From positions 1-64,000 of the forward strand of contig NZ_RAWG01000002.1 in the NCBI RefSeq assembly GCF_003611735.1: 64,000 nucleotides of DNA, read 5' to 3'. Below, in pieces: positions 9,358 to 18,500 of this stretch. This DNA comes from Corallococcus sicarius. Its GTDB lineage: Bacteria > Myxococcota > Myxococcia > Myxococcales > Myxococcaceae. The notes below the pieces were generated by a model. It made no database searches. It was not told the DNA's origin and saw only the letters and a program-made list of their open reading frames with translations. The stretch's first letter is position 1; every line of letters begins with the position of its first letter. Made by a program: the position numbers and the translations under genes.

Positions 9358-10059
9358 TCAGGACACGCGCGCGAACGGGTCGAGCGACGTGAAGTCAGGA
9401 AACGTCGGGTGCCCGTGGCCGGGGGGGATGGCCACCTCGCCCCGGTCCAGGCAGGCCGTGGAGAGCCCCGCCTGCCTTGCCGCGTGCAGTTCCGCCACGC
9501 TGTCCGACAGGAACAGGATGTCGCCCGGCGGCAGCTCCAGCGCCTGGGCAATCTTCGTGTACGACGCGGCCTCCACCTTGGGGCCGGTGGTGGTGTCGAA
9601 GTAGCCGGAGAACAGCGGCGTCAGGTCCCCCTCCACGCTGTAGCCGAAGATCAGCTTCTGAGCGGCCACGCTGCCGGAGGAATAGACATACAAGCGCAGG
9701 CCCCGCGCATGCCACGCGCGCAGCGCCCGGGCCGCGTCCGCGTGTACGTGGCCCTTCAAGTCCCCGCGCGCGTAGCCGTCCGCCCAGATGAGGCCCTGGA
9801 GCGTCTTGAGCGGCGTGGCCTTGCGGTCCTCGTCCAGCCAGCGCTGGAGCAGCGCCACCGTGCTCACGTCGTCCAGCCCGGGCTCACCCGCGAGCGTGCG
9901 GGCGTCCGAAAGGCACTGGCGCACGGTGGGCTCATTGCCGTGCAGGGCGACGTACTCCACCAGGTGCTTGCGGGCGAAGGGGAAGAGCACGTCCTTCACG
10001 AAGGCGATGGAGCTGGTGGTGCCCTCGATGTCGGTGACGACGGCGACGGGGCCGCTCAC
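9358..10059 (-). CDS. mtnC: Enolase-phosphatase E1 (2,3-diketo-5-methylthiopentyl-1-phosphate enolase/phosphatase)
   Basis: A 233-residue HAD-superfamily enzyme. The nucleophile motif is DIEGTTSSIAFVKDVLFPF, diagnostic of MtnC; later motifs are YVYSSGSVAAQKLIF, GPKVEAASY and ILFLSDSVAEL. It enolises and dephosphorylates the MtnB product to give the acireductone used by MtnD. Its ATG overlaps the mtnD stop by four bases (ATGA), so translation is probably coupled. The fused enolase-phosphatase replaces the separate MtnW/MtnX enzymes of Bacillus. Length is normal. Confidence 0.95.
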   Translation of the reverse strand: MSGPVAVVTDIEGTTSSIAFVKDVLFPFARKHLVEYVALHGNEPTVRQCLSDARTLAGEPGLDDVSTVALLQRWLDEDRKATPLKTLQGLIWADGYARGDLKGHVHADAARALRAWHARGLRLYVYSSGSVAAQKLIFGYSVEGDLTPLFSGYFDTTTGPKVEAASYTKIAQALELPPGDILFLSDSVAELHAARQAGLSTACLDRGEVAIPPGHGHPTFPDFTSLDPFARVS

Positions 10060-10601
10060 GGCTCGTACTTCGGGAAGCGGTCGGCGATGGTCTCGCCGGT
10101 GAAGTTGCCCACCCAGCCGTCCGGCCGGATGAAGAAGCGGATGGCCGCGAACAGGGGCGCGGGGCCCATGTCGAACCAGTGCTTCATCCCCTCCGGCACG
10201 CTGATGAGGTCGCCGCGCGTGCAGACCACCTGGAAGACCTTGTCCTGGGCGTGCAGGTAGAAGCAGCCGCTGCCCTCCACCATGATGCGCGACTCGTCCT
10301 CCGTGTGGGTGTGCTCGGAGAGGAACTTCTGGCGCGCCTGCAGCACGTTGGGCGCGTCCGGCTTGATGCGCACCACGTCCACGGTGTTGTAGCCGTGCGC
10401 CTTCTTCTCCGCGTCCACCACGTGCTGGTAGGCCGCGAGCACCTCGTCCTGCCCTGCCCCGTCCGGCAGCGCCACGGACGCGTCCACGCGCTCGAAGCGC
10501 ACGCCGATGGGCGCCAGCTCCCGGCCGATGTCCTTGGGTTCGGTGAAGACGCCCAGCGGCTCCGCCGGGTGGTGTTCCTTGTAGACCGTCAGGTAGCTCA
10601 T
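10056..10601 (-). CDS. mtnD: Acireductone dioxygenase
   Basis: A 181-residue cupin enzyme of the ARD family. The metal-binding set is visible as EHTHTEDESRIMVEG (HxH and Glu) and GMKHWFDMG (third His). With iron it converts acireductone to formate and 4-methylthio-2-oxobutanoate, the methionine precursor; with nickel related enzymes run an off-pathway reaction releasing CO. It overlaps both neighbours by four bases (mtnB upstream, mtnC downstream). No aminotransferase (MtnE) is in the operon, so the final transamination must be done by an enzyme coded elsewhere. Confidence 0.95.
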   Translation of the reverse strand: MSYLTVYKEHHPAEPLGVFTEPKDIGRELAPIGVRFERVDASVALPDGAGQDEVLAAYQHVVDAEKKAHGYNTVDVVRIKPDAPNVLQARQKFLSEHTHTEDESRIMVEGSGCFYLHAQDKVFQVVCTRGDLISVPEGMKHWFDMGPAPLFAAIRFFIRPDGWVGNFTGETIADRFPKYEP

Positions 10602-11227
10602 CGCCGCACCTTCATCTTCTCGAGTTCGTACGTCAGCAGGTGTTCCAGCGCCACCACGTGGCGGCGCGCCTCGGCCATGCTCCGGCCCCAGGTGTACAGC
10701 CCGTGGCCGGCAATCAGATACGCCACCAGGTCCGTCCGCTTCTCCAGGAGCGCCGTCACCTTCGTCGCCAGCCGGGGGATGTCCTGGTCGTTGGGGAAGA
10801 TGGGAATGGACACCGCCGCTTCGTGCGTGCGGGTGTCGCCCAGCGCCTTGAGCAGTTCGAAGTCCTGGAGGACCAGCTCGCCCTCCGGCAGCTTCAGGTT
10901 CGACAGCAGCGCGGCCACCACGGAGTGCGTGTGCAGCACCGCCTGGGCCTCCGGCCGGTCGCGGTACAGCTGCAGGTGCAGCGGAGTCTCCGCGGACGAG
11001 CCCTTCGGCGGCGGCGCGTGGATGTCCGCCACCAGCACGTCCGCCTCCACCAGCTCCCCCTTGTCCACGCCGGAGCGCGTGACGGCGGCCGTGCGGGCAT
11101 CCAGGCGACGGGAGAAGTTGCCGCTGGTGGCGGGCACGAAGTTGCGCACGCTGAGGAAGCGGCCCACCTCGACGATTTCACGGGCGGCTTCGGACAGGGT
11201 GGCGGCGGGGGCCGGGTTGACGCTCAT
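10598..11227 (-). CDS. mtnB: Methylthioribulose-1-phosphate dehydratase
   Basis: A 209-residue class II aldolase/adducin-family enzyme and first gene of the salvage operon. Visible motifs: VPATSGNFSRR, SAETPLHLQLYRDR, VLHTHSVVAALLS (zinc His pair), FPNDQDIPRLA, and AGHGLYTWG (third His). It dehydrates 5-methylthioribulose-1-phosphate to the diketo compound used by MtnC. The start MSVNPAPAAT has an AG-rich Shine-Dalgarno directly upstream, and a perfect inverted repeat lies 22 bases upstream. A second family member ends the operon at 6671-7303; MtnB is assigned here by the mtnB-mtnD-mtnC order and motif fit. Confidence 0.93.
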   Translation of the reverse strand: MSVNPAPAATLSEAAREIVEVGRFLSVRNFVPATSGNFSRRLDARTAAVTRSGVDKGELVEADVLVADIHAPPPKGSSAETPLHLQLYRDRPEAQAVLHTHSVVAALLSNLKLPEGELVLQDFELLKALGDTRTHEAAVSIPIFPNDQDIPRLATKVTALLEKRTDLVAYLIAGHGLYTWGRSMAEARRHVVALEHLLTYELEKMKVRR

Positions 11228-11248
11228 CCATCCCTCGGGGGAAGCAGG

Positions 11249-11267
11249 ACGCGATGAAACATCGCGT
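11249..11267. promoter_or_regulatory. Perfect 8-bp inverted repeat in the mtn operon leader
   Basis: Arms ACGCGATG and CATCGCGT are separated by AAA, starting 22 bases upstream of the mtnB start. It could be a dimeric repressor operator or a leader hairpin for the six-gene operon. I see no known SAM riboswitch fold around it. The role is inferred only from position and symmetry. Confidence 0.45.
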
Positions 11268-11348
11268 TGATGACACGCACCATAATCCGGGGCTGTCGGG
11301 TAGGCGCAAGGGAACGCGACGCGGGCGGTCATGCGCCGGCGGGCCGGC

Positions 11349-12161
11349 TCAGGGGCTCCCGAGCGCGAACGTGGCCAGGCGCGCGAACTCCTTCTGGTCG
11401 TTCCCCTCCAGCACGTCGTTGTGGCCCGCGCCGGGCACGGTCACCACCGTGGCGTGGGGGAAGCGCTGGCCCAGCGTGCGGCCCATCTCCACCGGGATGA
11501 CGGCGTCCTGTTCGCCGTGGATGACGAGCACCGGGATGGGGATGGCGGGGGCCTTGGAGAGGGAGTCGTAGCGGTCGCGCATCAGCAGCGACGCGGGCAG
11601 GAAGGGCAAGGCGCGCTGGCCCATGGCCACCATGGACGTGTACGGCGCCGTCAGCACCATGCGGGCGCCGTACCCGCGCCGCGCCATCTCCACCGCGACG
11701 CCCGTGCCCAGGCTGCGCCCGCTGAGCACCACCTGCTCCGGCTTCACGCCCTGCTCGCGCAGGAACTGGAGCGCCGCCTCGCCGGCCGCGTACAGGCCCG
11801 CCTCCGAGGGGCTGCCCGGCGACGCGCCGTAGCCCGGGTACTCCACCGCGAGGAAGCCCAGGCCCGCGTCCCCCAGCCCCTGGCCCAGCCCCACCTGCGA
11901 CAGGAGGTGCTCGCCGTTGCCGTGGAAGTGCACCACCGTGGGCGCTCCCGGCGGCGCGGGCAGGTAGAAGATGTCCACCTTGAGCCCCGCGGCCAGCGGC
12001 ACCTGGCTGAAGCCGGGACGCTGCCGGAGCGCGTCGGGCGAGGTGTGGGGCGCGGGGTAGATGAGGGCGCCCTGCGCGGCGAAGGCGAGCGCGCACAGCG
12101 CGAAGTACAGCATTCCGAAGATGAAGAGGACGGCCATGAGCGGGCGGCGGGGACGGTTCAC
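11349..12161 (-). CDS. Membrane-anchored alpha/beta hydrolase (BEM46/abhydrolase-like)
   Basis: A 270-residue alpha/beta hydrolase with one N-terminal hydrophobic anchor (residues ~9-30, LMAVLFIFGMLYFALCALAF). Motifs: VVHFHGNGEH (oxyanion region), GYGASPGSPSE, nucleophile elbow SGRSLGTG, VIHGEQDAVIP (acid) and GAGHNDVLE (catalytic His). This layout fits the BEM46/ABHD13-like serine hydrolases, possibly an envelope esterase or lipase; substrate unknown. The start is a GTG giving a basic N-terminus before the anchor; an internal ATG at 12137 is possible. It precedes mtnB on the same strand by 121 bases, so co-transcription is possible. Confidence 0.85.
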   Translation of the reverse strand: MNRPRRPLMAVLFIFGMLYFALCALAFAAQGALIYPAPHTSPDALRQRPGFSQVPLAAGLKVDIFYLPAPPGAPTVVHFHGNGEHLLSQVGLGQGLGDAGLGFLAVEYPGYGASPGSPSEAGLYAAGEAALQFLREQGVKPEQVVLSGRSLGTGVAVEMARRGYGARMVLTAPYTSMVAMGQRALPFLPASLLMRDRYDSLSKAPAIPIPVLVIHGEQDAVIPVEMGRTLGQRFPHATVVTVPGAGHNDVLEGNDQKEFARLATFALGSP

Positions 12162-12226
12162 ACCGCCAGTCCATCACATCGCGCGCGGCTCCGGCGGTGC
12201 TTCGTCGGAGCCGCGAGGAGGCAGGG

Positions 12227-13474
12227 TCAGTGCAGCATCGTCGCGAAGAACGTCATGCCCAGGTGGACCGCGGACGCGACCACCAGCCCCGCGCCCACCA
12301 GCGCGGCCATCGTGAGGGCCATGGGGTTGCGGTCCGCGGCGCGGAGGCCCTGGTGGAAGGTCTTCTTCAGGAACGTGCGCTGGCACTGCACGTGGATGCG
12401 GCCCTCCAGCGCGGCCTGGAGCTGGAGCAGCATGTCGTCCACCGACGCGTAGCGCTGCGCGGGGTCCTTGCTCATCCCCTTCGCCACGAACCACAGCAGC
12501 TCCGCGGGCACCGGGCCCTGCGCGCTCTTGACGTGCAGGGGCAACAGGGTGACCTCACGGGTCTGCACGGCGGTCATGATCTCCGGCACCGACGTGAGCC
12601 CCTCCAGGTAGTGCGTCAGGCCGAGCAGTTCGTGGAAGAGCACGGACAGGCTGTAGATGTCGCTGCGCGCGTCCATCGTGTCGTGCTCGCCGCGCGCCTG
12701 CTCCGGGGACATGTAGAGCGGCGTGCCCACCACGGAGCCCAGCTCCGTGTGCAGCGGCCGGGCGTGCTGGAGGTCCGACGACGTGGCGCCGCCGGTGGCC
12801 CCCTGCGTGGGAGCGCCCGCGCCGACCTTGCGCGCGAGGCCCCAGTCCAGCACGGTCACTTCACCGAAGGGGCCGACCATGATGTTCGCGGGCTTCAGGT
12901 CGCGGTGGATGAACCCCTTGCCGTGCGCGTACGACAGCGCGTGCAGCACGCCCATGAAGATCTGCACCCGCACCTGGAACGGGTAGCGCACGAGCGCGTT
13001 CAGGTCCGCGGCGCGCAGGCGGGCGATGATGGACTCCAGCGTCTCGCCCTGCAGGTGCTTCATCATGAAGAAATAGCGGCCCTGATCATCCACGCCCACG
13101 TCGTGCACCGGCACGATGTTCGGGTGGTCCAGCGTGCCCACGGTGCGGATCTCCTCCACGAAGCGCAGCACCCGGTCCAGCTCCGCGCCCGGCGGCAGCC
13201 GCTTGAGCGCCACCTCCCGCTCGATGTCGTGGTCGCGGATCAACACCACCTCGCCCATGCCGCCCTGGCCCAGCGGCCGCACCTCTTCGAAGCGCTCGCG
13301 CTGCAGGGGCACCACGCTGGGCTGCGCGCCCGTCCACTCCACCCGGGGCAGCACCGTGTTCCGGCGGCTGCTCGTCGTGGAGCCGGAGCCGGGAGTGAGC
13401 GTGGGCGCGAGCTCCGAACGAGAGGACGGAGAGAGGAGCGTGTTTTCCAGGCCAGCCGCGAGCGATTGCCTCAT
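12227..13474 (-). CDS. Hanks-type Ser/Thr protein kinase with C-terminal membrane anchor
   Basis: A 415-residue kinase. A Ser/Thr-rich N-terminal tail (residues 1-55) precedes the kinase domain: GQGGMGEV loop, VALKRL lysine, FIHRDLKPANIMV catalytic loop, LDWGLARK in the DFG position (DWG variant), GTPLYMSPEQARG activation segment. The end carries a single hydrophobic helix (ALTMAALVGAGLVVASAVHL), leaving almost nothing outside the membrane, so there is no obvious external sensor. All catalytic residues are present, so it should be active. The start MRQSLAAG is chosen over an upstream in-frame start with a Cys/Arg-rich tail. Substrates unknown. Confidence 0.9.
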   Translation of the reverse strand: MRQSLAAGLENTLLSPSSRSELAPTLTPGSGSTTSSRRNTVLPRVEWTGAQPSVVPLQRERFEEVRPLGQGGMGEVVLIRDHDIEREVALKRLPPGAELDRVLRFVEEIRTVGTLDHPNIVPVHDVGVDDQGRYFFMMKHLQGETLESIIARLRAADLNALVRYPFQVRVQIFMGVLHALSYAHGKGFIHRDLKPANIMVGPFGEVTVLDWGLARKVGAGAPTQGATGGATSSDLQHARPLHTELGSVVGTPLYMSPEQARGEHDTMDARSDIYSLSVLFHELLGLTHYLEGLTSVPEIMTAVQTREVTLLPLHVKSAQGPVPAELLWFVAKGMSKDPAQRYASVDDMLLQLQAALEGRIHVQCQRTFLKKTFHQGLRAADRNPMALTMAALVGAGLVVASAVHLGMTFFATMLH

Positions 13475-13571
13475 GGGCGCCAGGAATAGCAGGCACCGAG
13501 TGCGCGCGCCCACCTACGCGCAGTCCCTGACGCAACCGCGCGAAACCACTGGGCTGGCGACCAGCCGGGCG

Positions 13572-14219
13572 TCACTCCGCCGGGGTGAAGGGCACGTCGA
13601 GCACCGGCAATTTCGTAGCGCCGGGCAGGTCGTAATGCCACCACTCCATCTTGTTGCGCTGGAAGCCCGCGCCCTCCATCGCCTTGCGCAGCACCTCCCG
13701 GTGCTCGCGCGAGGCGGGGGTGCCGCCCTTGTAGCCGTGGTGCGCCGAAGGGGTGAAGTCGTCGAAGGCGGTGGGCATCTCCACCTCGCCCCCGTCGGCC
13801 GTGGCCAGCGTCAGGTCCACCGCGCCGCCCCGGTTGTGGTTGGAGCCCTTGGCCGGGTTCGCCACGTAGCCGGGCTTGGGCAAGATCTTCCACATCTCGT
13901 ACTGCACCGCGCGCGGGCGGTAGCAGTCGTAGACCTTCAGCCGGTAGCCCTGGGGGCGCAGCACGTCCGCGGCCTGCTTCAGGCGCTTCACCGAGTCCGG
14001 CAACAACAGACACCGCGCCCCGTCCGGGTACACCTGCTTCTTGAGGAAGTTGTCCTTCGTCGCGTAGCGCAGGTCCAGCATCAGGTCCGGGATGACGGTG
14101 GTCGCGTCCACCAGCTCCACCTTCGGCGCGGCGGCCTTCGGCTTCGCGTCCTCGGCCAGGGCCGGAGCGCTTCCCAGCAGCATCACGGCCAGCGCGAGTC
14201 CCTTCGTTGTCGTCCGCAT
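13572..14219 (-). CDS. Secreted D-Ala-D-Ala dipeptidase (VanX/DdpX-like, peptidase M15D)
   Basis: A 215-residue protein with a cleavable signal peptide (LALAVMLLGSAPALAED) and an M15D domain. Zinc and catalytic motifs: YDCYRPRAVQ, SNHNRGGAVDLTL (SxHxxGxAxD), and EWWHYDL (catalytic Glu and third His). Family members hydrolyse D-alanyl-D-alanine. Export to the periplasm argues for recycling of wall-derived dipeptide or a role in wall remodelling rather than cytoplasmic VanX-type resistance; no VanA or VanH is present. Its ATG overlaps the queC stop by one base (TGATG), so it is probably translated with queC. Confidence 0.9.
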   Translation of the reverse strand: MRTTTKGLALAVMLLGSAPALAEDAKPKAAAPKVELVDATTVIPDLMLDLRYATKDNFLKKQVYPDGARCLLLPDSVKRLKQAADVLRPQGYRLKVYDCYRPRAVQYEMWKILPKPGYVANPAKGSNHNRGGAVDLTLATADGGEVEMPTAFDDFTPSAHHGYKGGTPASREHREVLRKAMEGAGFQRNKMEWWHYDLPGATKLPVLDVPFTPAE

Positions 14220-14914
14220 CACCGCACCCCTTCCACGTAGGTCGTCGGGTCCGCCACGCCGGCTTCCTGGAAGCCCCTGGCGCGCAGCAGGCAGCTGTCG
14301 CAGCGGCCACAGGCGCGGCCCTGGGGATCCGGGTCGTAGCAGGAGAGCGTCATGCCGTAGTCCACGCCCAGCTTCACGCCGGCCTGGATGATCTGCGCCT
14401 TGGTGAGCCCGGAGAGCGGCGCGTGCACCTGGAAGCGCGCGCCCTCCACGCCCGCCTTGGTGGCCAGCTGGGCCATGGCCTCGAAGGAGCGGATGAACTC
14501 CGGGCGGCAGTCGGGGTAGCCGCTGTAGTCCACCGCGTTGACGCCGATGTAGAGGTCGGTGGCGCCCACCACCTCCGCGAGCCCCAGCGCCAGCGAGAGG
14601 AACAGCGCGTTGCGCGCGGGCACGTAGGTGATGGGGACGTCGTGGGACATGGCGTCCTCGGTGCGGTCCTTGGGCACCGGGATGTCGTCCGTGAGGGCCG
14701 AGCCCCCAATCTGCCGCAGGTCCACGTTCACCACGCGCACGTCGCGCACGCCCATCGCCTGCGCCACCTTGCGCGCGCGCTCCAACTCCACCGTGTGGCG
14801 CTGACCGTAGGAGATGGACAGGCACACCGGCTCGAAGCCGTCCGCCTTCGCCATCGCCACACAGGTCGTCGAATCCAGTCCGCCGGACAGGAGCACCACC
14901 GCACGCTTCGCCAT
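14219..14914 (-). CDS. queC: 7-cyano-7-deazaguanine (preQ0) synthase
   Basis: A 231-residue QueC. Motifs: PP-loop [50 protein letters not shown], and the zinc cluster [16 protein letters not shown]. It converts 7-carboxy-7-deazaguanine to preQ0 in queuosine biosynthesis with ATP and ammonia. The ATG after a GGAGG is chosen over a GTG twelve bases upstream. No queD, queE or queF is adjacent; the other steps must be coded elsewhere. It is the first gene of a two-gene unit with the dipeptidase gene. Confidence 0.95.
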   Translation of the reverse strand: MAKRAVVLLSGGLDSTTCVAMAKADGFEPVCLSISYGQRHTVELERARKVAQAMGVRDVRVVNVDLRQIGGSALTDDIPVPKDRTEDAMSHDVPITYVPARNALFLSLALGLAEVVGATDLYIGVNAVDYSGYPDCRPEFIRSFEAMAQLATKAGVEGARFQVHAPLSGLTKAQIIQAGVKLGVDYGMTLSCYDPDPQGRACGRCDSCLLRARGFQEAGVADPTTYVEGVR

Positions 14915-14971
14915 GCCATCCTCCACTTCGGGGCGGCGGACGTTACACGACGGGGCGGTGCCCCGGGGGCT

Positions 14972-15580
14972 TCAGTCCTGCCGGTCGCCTCTCACCGTGT
15001 ACACGGTGGTGCAAGTGGCTGGCTGGCATTTGCAGGTCGGGCCCTTGCCCGGCAGGAAGACGTCCGTGAGCGTGCCGCACGCGAGCGACACGTCGTAGCC
15101 GTTCTCCGTGGGGGCGGGGATGTCGCCCTCGGGGACGCCGCCGTCCAGGCGCGTGCAGTCGCGCGCCACGTTGCGCGCCTGGCTGTCGCTCAGGAGCATG
15201 ACGTTCAGCGACTCCTCGATTTCGGAGTCCTCGCAGCCGGTGCCGCACGAGGCGCGGGGCGCGGTGGCCCGGTGGGTGGAGCTGACGCTCTGGCCGGTGT
15301 AGCCGGCGTCGCGCGTGAAGCCCAGCACGGTGAGGAAGCCCGTGCCCGCGTCGGTGTCGCGCGAGAAGGTGCCTTCGAAATAGAAGACGCCCGCGTCGTC
15401 CAGCTGCGCGAAGTCGCGCGAGCCCGCGTCGCAGGTGGTGCGCGCCGCGTCCAGCTTCGCCTGGAAGCGGAAGGAGCCCAGCACCTGGTTGCCCGGGTAC
15501 ACGGGGTCGGTGAAACAACCCACCGCCACGGCCAGGGCCGCCGCGGGGAAGAGCGCCAGTGCGAGTCGCTTCAGGTGCAT
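14972..15580 (-). CDS. Hypothetical lipoprotein, Cys-rich
   Basis: A 202-residue predicted lipoprotein with lipobox AVAVGC (Cys21). The mature part holds about nine further cysteines, several near the C-terminus (GPTCKCQPATC), suggesting disulfides in the envelope or on the surface. A FxAKLD...FYFEGTFSRD stretch looks beta-rich. I recognise no family. It lies 13 bases downstream of the stop of the giant TPR gene on the same strand and could share its transcript. The start MHLKRLALALF gives a standard lipoprotein signal. Confidence 0.75.
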   Translation of the reverse strand: MHLKRLALALFPAAALAVAVGCFTDPVYPGNQVLGSFRFQAKLDAARTTCDAGSRDFAQLDDAGVFYFEGTFSRDTDAGTGFLTVLGFTRDAGYTGQSVSSTHRATAPRASCGTGCEDSEIEESLNVMLLSDSQARNVARDCTRLDGGVPEGDIPAPTENGYDVSLACGTLTDVFLPGKGPTCKCQPATCTTVYTVRGDRQD

Positions 15581-15593
15581 GCGGTCCCCGACG

Positions 15594-18500
15594 TTAGACG
15601 CCCAACGAGGCCAGGGCCAGTTGGCGGAAGGCTTCGCTGCGAGAGAGGACGGCGCCCACCTCCACGCCTGTCGGGTCACCGCCGCGCGAGCCCGCGTCCA
15701 GCTGCGCCAGCACGCGGCCCGCCGCCAGCGACGCCGGCATCGCGCGCCAGGCCGCCACCGCCGCGGCCTCCCACGGAAGCACCGTGCCGGGACGGGTGAG
15801 CTGCACGCCCGCGTCGCCCAGCGCCAGCGCCAGCGCGCACAGCCAGCCCAGCTCCACCGCGCCGAAGCACCCCAGCGCGCCCGCGCCCAGCACCAGCGCG
15901 TCCGGCGACGTGAGGTACGCCTCCACGCCGCCCCGCGGGTCGACGGACAGGCGCACGCCCTCCGCGCCCAGCGACGTGAGCACCGGACTCAGCGCGACGT
16001 GCAGGCGCGACAGGTTCTCCCCCGTCACCGGCACCAGGCCGTCCGGCTCCGGGTGCTGGAAGTCCTGCGCGGGGCGGACCAGCGCGGACACGGGGGCGCG
16101 CGGCGCGGGGGCGTCGCTGGAGACGAGCGCGGCGCCAATGCCATCCGTGCGCTCGGCGGACTCCGCGCGGCCCAGGGCGCGCAGCGCTTCCGCGTACAGC
16201 GTCCAGCCATCCACGTCCGGCCACTTCTCGCGCAGCAGCGCCGGCCAGAAGCGCACCGCGAGCGCGGCGCCATCCGGGGACGGAGACAGGCGCTCGGTCA
16301 CCCAGCGCGTCAGCTCCGGCGTGAGGTGGTTGCCTTCCGCCAGCCGCTCCGTGAGGCGCACCGCGGGGCCCACGAGCTGGGCGTCCAGGTAGCCGCGCAG
16401 GATGACTTCCAGCTCGGCGGGCTCGTGCGTGAGGCGCTCGCGCAGCCGCAGCGCTTCGCCCACCAGACCGCGCGCCTCCGCGAAGCGCACCCGGCGGGCG
16501 AGCCGCTCGTCCGTGTCCGGGAGCTGTTCCAGCTGCGTGGCGGCTTCCGCGTAGCGCTCCTGGGCCTCGTAGGCGACCGCCAGCTGCTCGCGGTACGGCG
16601 TCCACGCGTCGGGGCCGGCGAGCTTCGCCAGGGTGTCCGCCAGCGCGAGGAACACCGGGGCCTCGCGCGCCTCGTCCACCAGCGCGAGCAGCGACCGCAC
16701 GGCGGCGAGGTTGTCCGGGTCGTCGGTGAGGGCTTCCTGGAAGGCCTCGCGCGCCTCGGAGGGCTGCTCCAGGGGGCCCTGCAACAGCTCACCGCGCTCC
16801 AGGTGCAGCAGCGCGCGCGCCTTCGCGTCGACGGTGTCCTGCGCGAGCAGCGCCAGCGTACGCTCCGCGGACTCCCGCTGGCCGGACTCCAGCTCCAGGG
16901 CGTAGCGCTCGCGCAGCAGCTCCTCGCGGCGCGCGGGCCAGCCGTCCGCGGCGAAGGCCAGTGACTCCAGGCGCGCGGGCCCCGGCAGCGCGCGCACGCG
17001 GGCGAGCACCGCTTCGGCCAGCGCCTCGGGCTCCAGGCCCAGCTCCGGCAACAGCAGCATCAGCCTCGCGGCGAGGCCTGGATCCGCGCCCAGCTCGTCC
17101 AGGGCCCGGAGGCGCGCGACCACGGGGGCCGGGCGGGCGCGCAGCACCTCATCGCGCAGGGCCACGGCGAAGGCCGCGTCACGCTCGTAGGACAGGGCGG
17201 CCAGCTCCAGCAGGCCCTCCCATTCGGCGTCCTCGCGCAGACCGTCCGCGAGGGCTCCCGCGTGGGCGGGATCCGCGTCCGGCATCGCGACCAGGGCCCA
17301 GAGGGCCACGCGCGTGCGGGGCACGTCTCCGGCCTGCGCGGCCATGGCCAGCGCGTCGGAGTACTCGCCCGCGGCCATGGCGGGCGCGAAGCCCACGTCC
17401 AGCGCGCGCGCGAAGGCGCCCAGGCGGGCGAAGCGTCCGGCCAGCTCCATGGGGGAGAGCATGTCCGGCGCGTCGGTGGCGATGCGCTCGATGACCTCCA
17501 GCGACTCGCCCATGTCGCCGGCCTTCTCCCAGAGGCCAGCGGCCTCCAGCAGCAGCGGCGGGCGCTCCTCGGGCGCGGCCAGGCGGGCGGCCTGCAACAG
17601 CGCGCGGGCCGCGCGGGGCGCGTCTCCCGAGGCCCGGTGCAGGTGCGCGACCAGCAGCGCCGCGCGCAGGTCCGGTTCGGTGGCGACGGCGGCCTTCGCG
17701 GCCTTCAGCGCCTCTTCCAGCAGGCCCGCCTTCTCGAAGGCGCGGGCGGCGGCCACCAGCAGCGACACGCGCGGCTCACCCGACACCAGCTCCGCGCGGG
17801 CCACCCGCACCTCGGCGCGGCGCGCGTGGGCTTCACCCAGCAGCGGCTCCAGCGCCTCCAGGGCGTCGGCATAGCCGGCCCCGGAGGGACCGCGCGCCAC
17901 CACGGCCTCCAGTGCGTCGCGGGCGGCGTCCTCGCGGCCCGCATCCCGCGCGAGCCCCGCCAGCTCCAGCCGGAGCACGGCGGCCTCGTCCGCGTCCTCC
18001 GTGCGGGGGACCAGCCGCTCCAGCGCGGCGAGCAGGGCCTCCGACGCCTTGCGCGCGCGCAGCCCTTCCACCAGGGCGCGCAGGGCGGCCGGGTTCTCCG
18101 GATCCGCCTCCGCCGCGCGCTGCGTGAGGGCCCAGGCCGTGTCCGCGTCCGACAGCGAGTCGTTGGCCACGGACGCGGCGGCGAGCAGCAGCTCCGCGGC
18201 GCGTGCGCCACCCGCGGCCTCCGCGCCGACCTCGTAGATGCCCAGCAGGTCGCCGTGACGGCCCAGGGCGCGCAGGCCCTCCACCGCGCGGTCGATGACG
18301 TGCGCGTCCGCGGGGCGCAGCCGGGCCAGGGGCACCAGCGCGTCGATGGCCTCGCGCGGATCATCGAAGAGGTCCGCCGCGCGGCGCAGCAGCACCTCCT
18401 CCGTCGCGGAGTCCTGCGCCCGACGCGCGAGCTGCAACGAGGCCCGGTACAACCCGGGGCCGTTGCCCGTGCGCGAGTGCACTTCCGCAAGCAGCGACAG

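Noticed and set aside
11228-11348. SAM or SAH riboswitch before the methionine salvage operon
   Set aside because: No recognisable junctions or conserved loops; only a short palindrome is visible.
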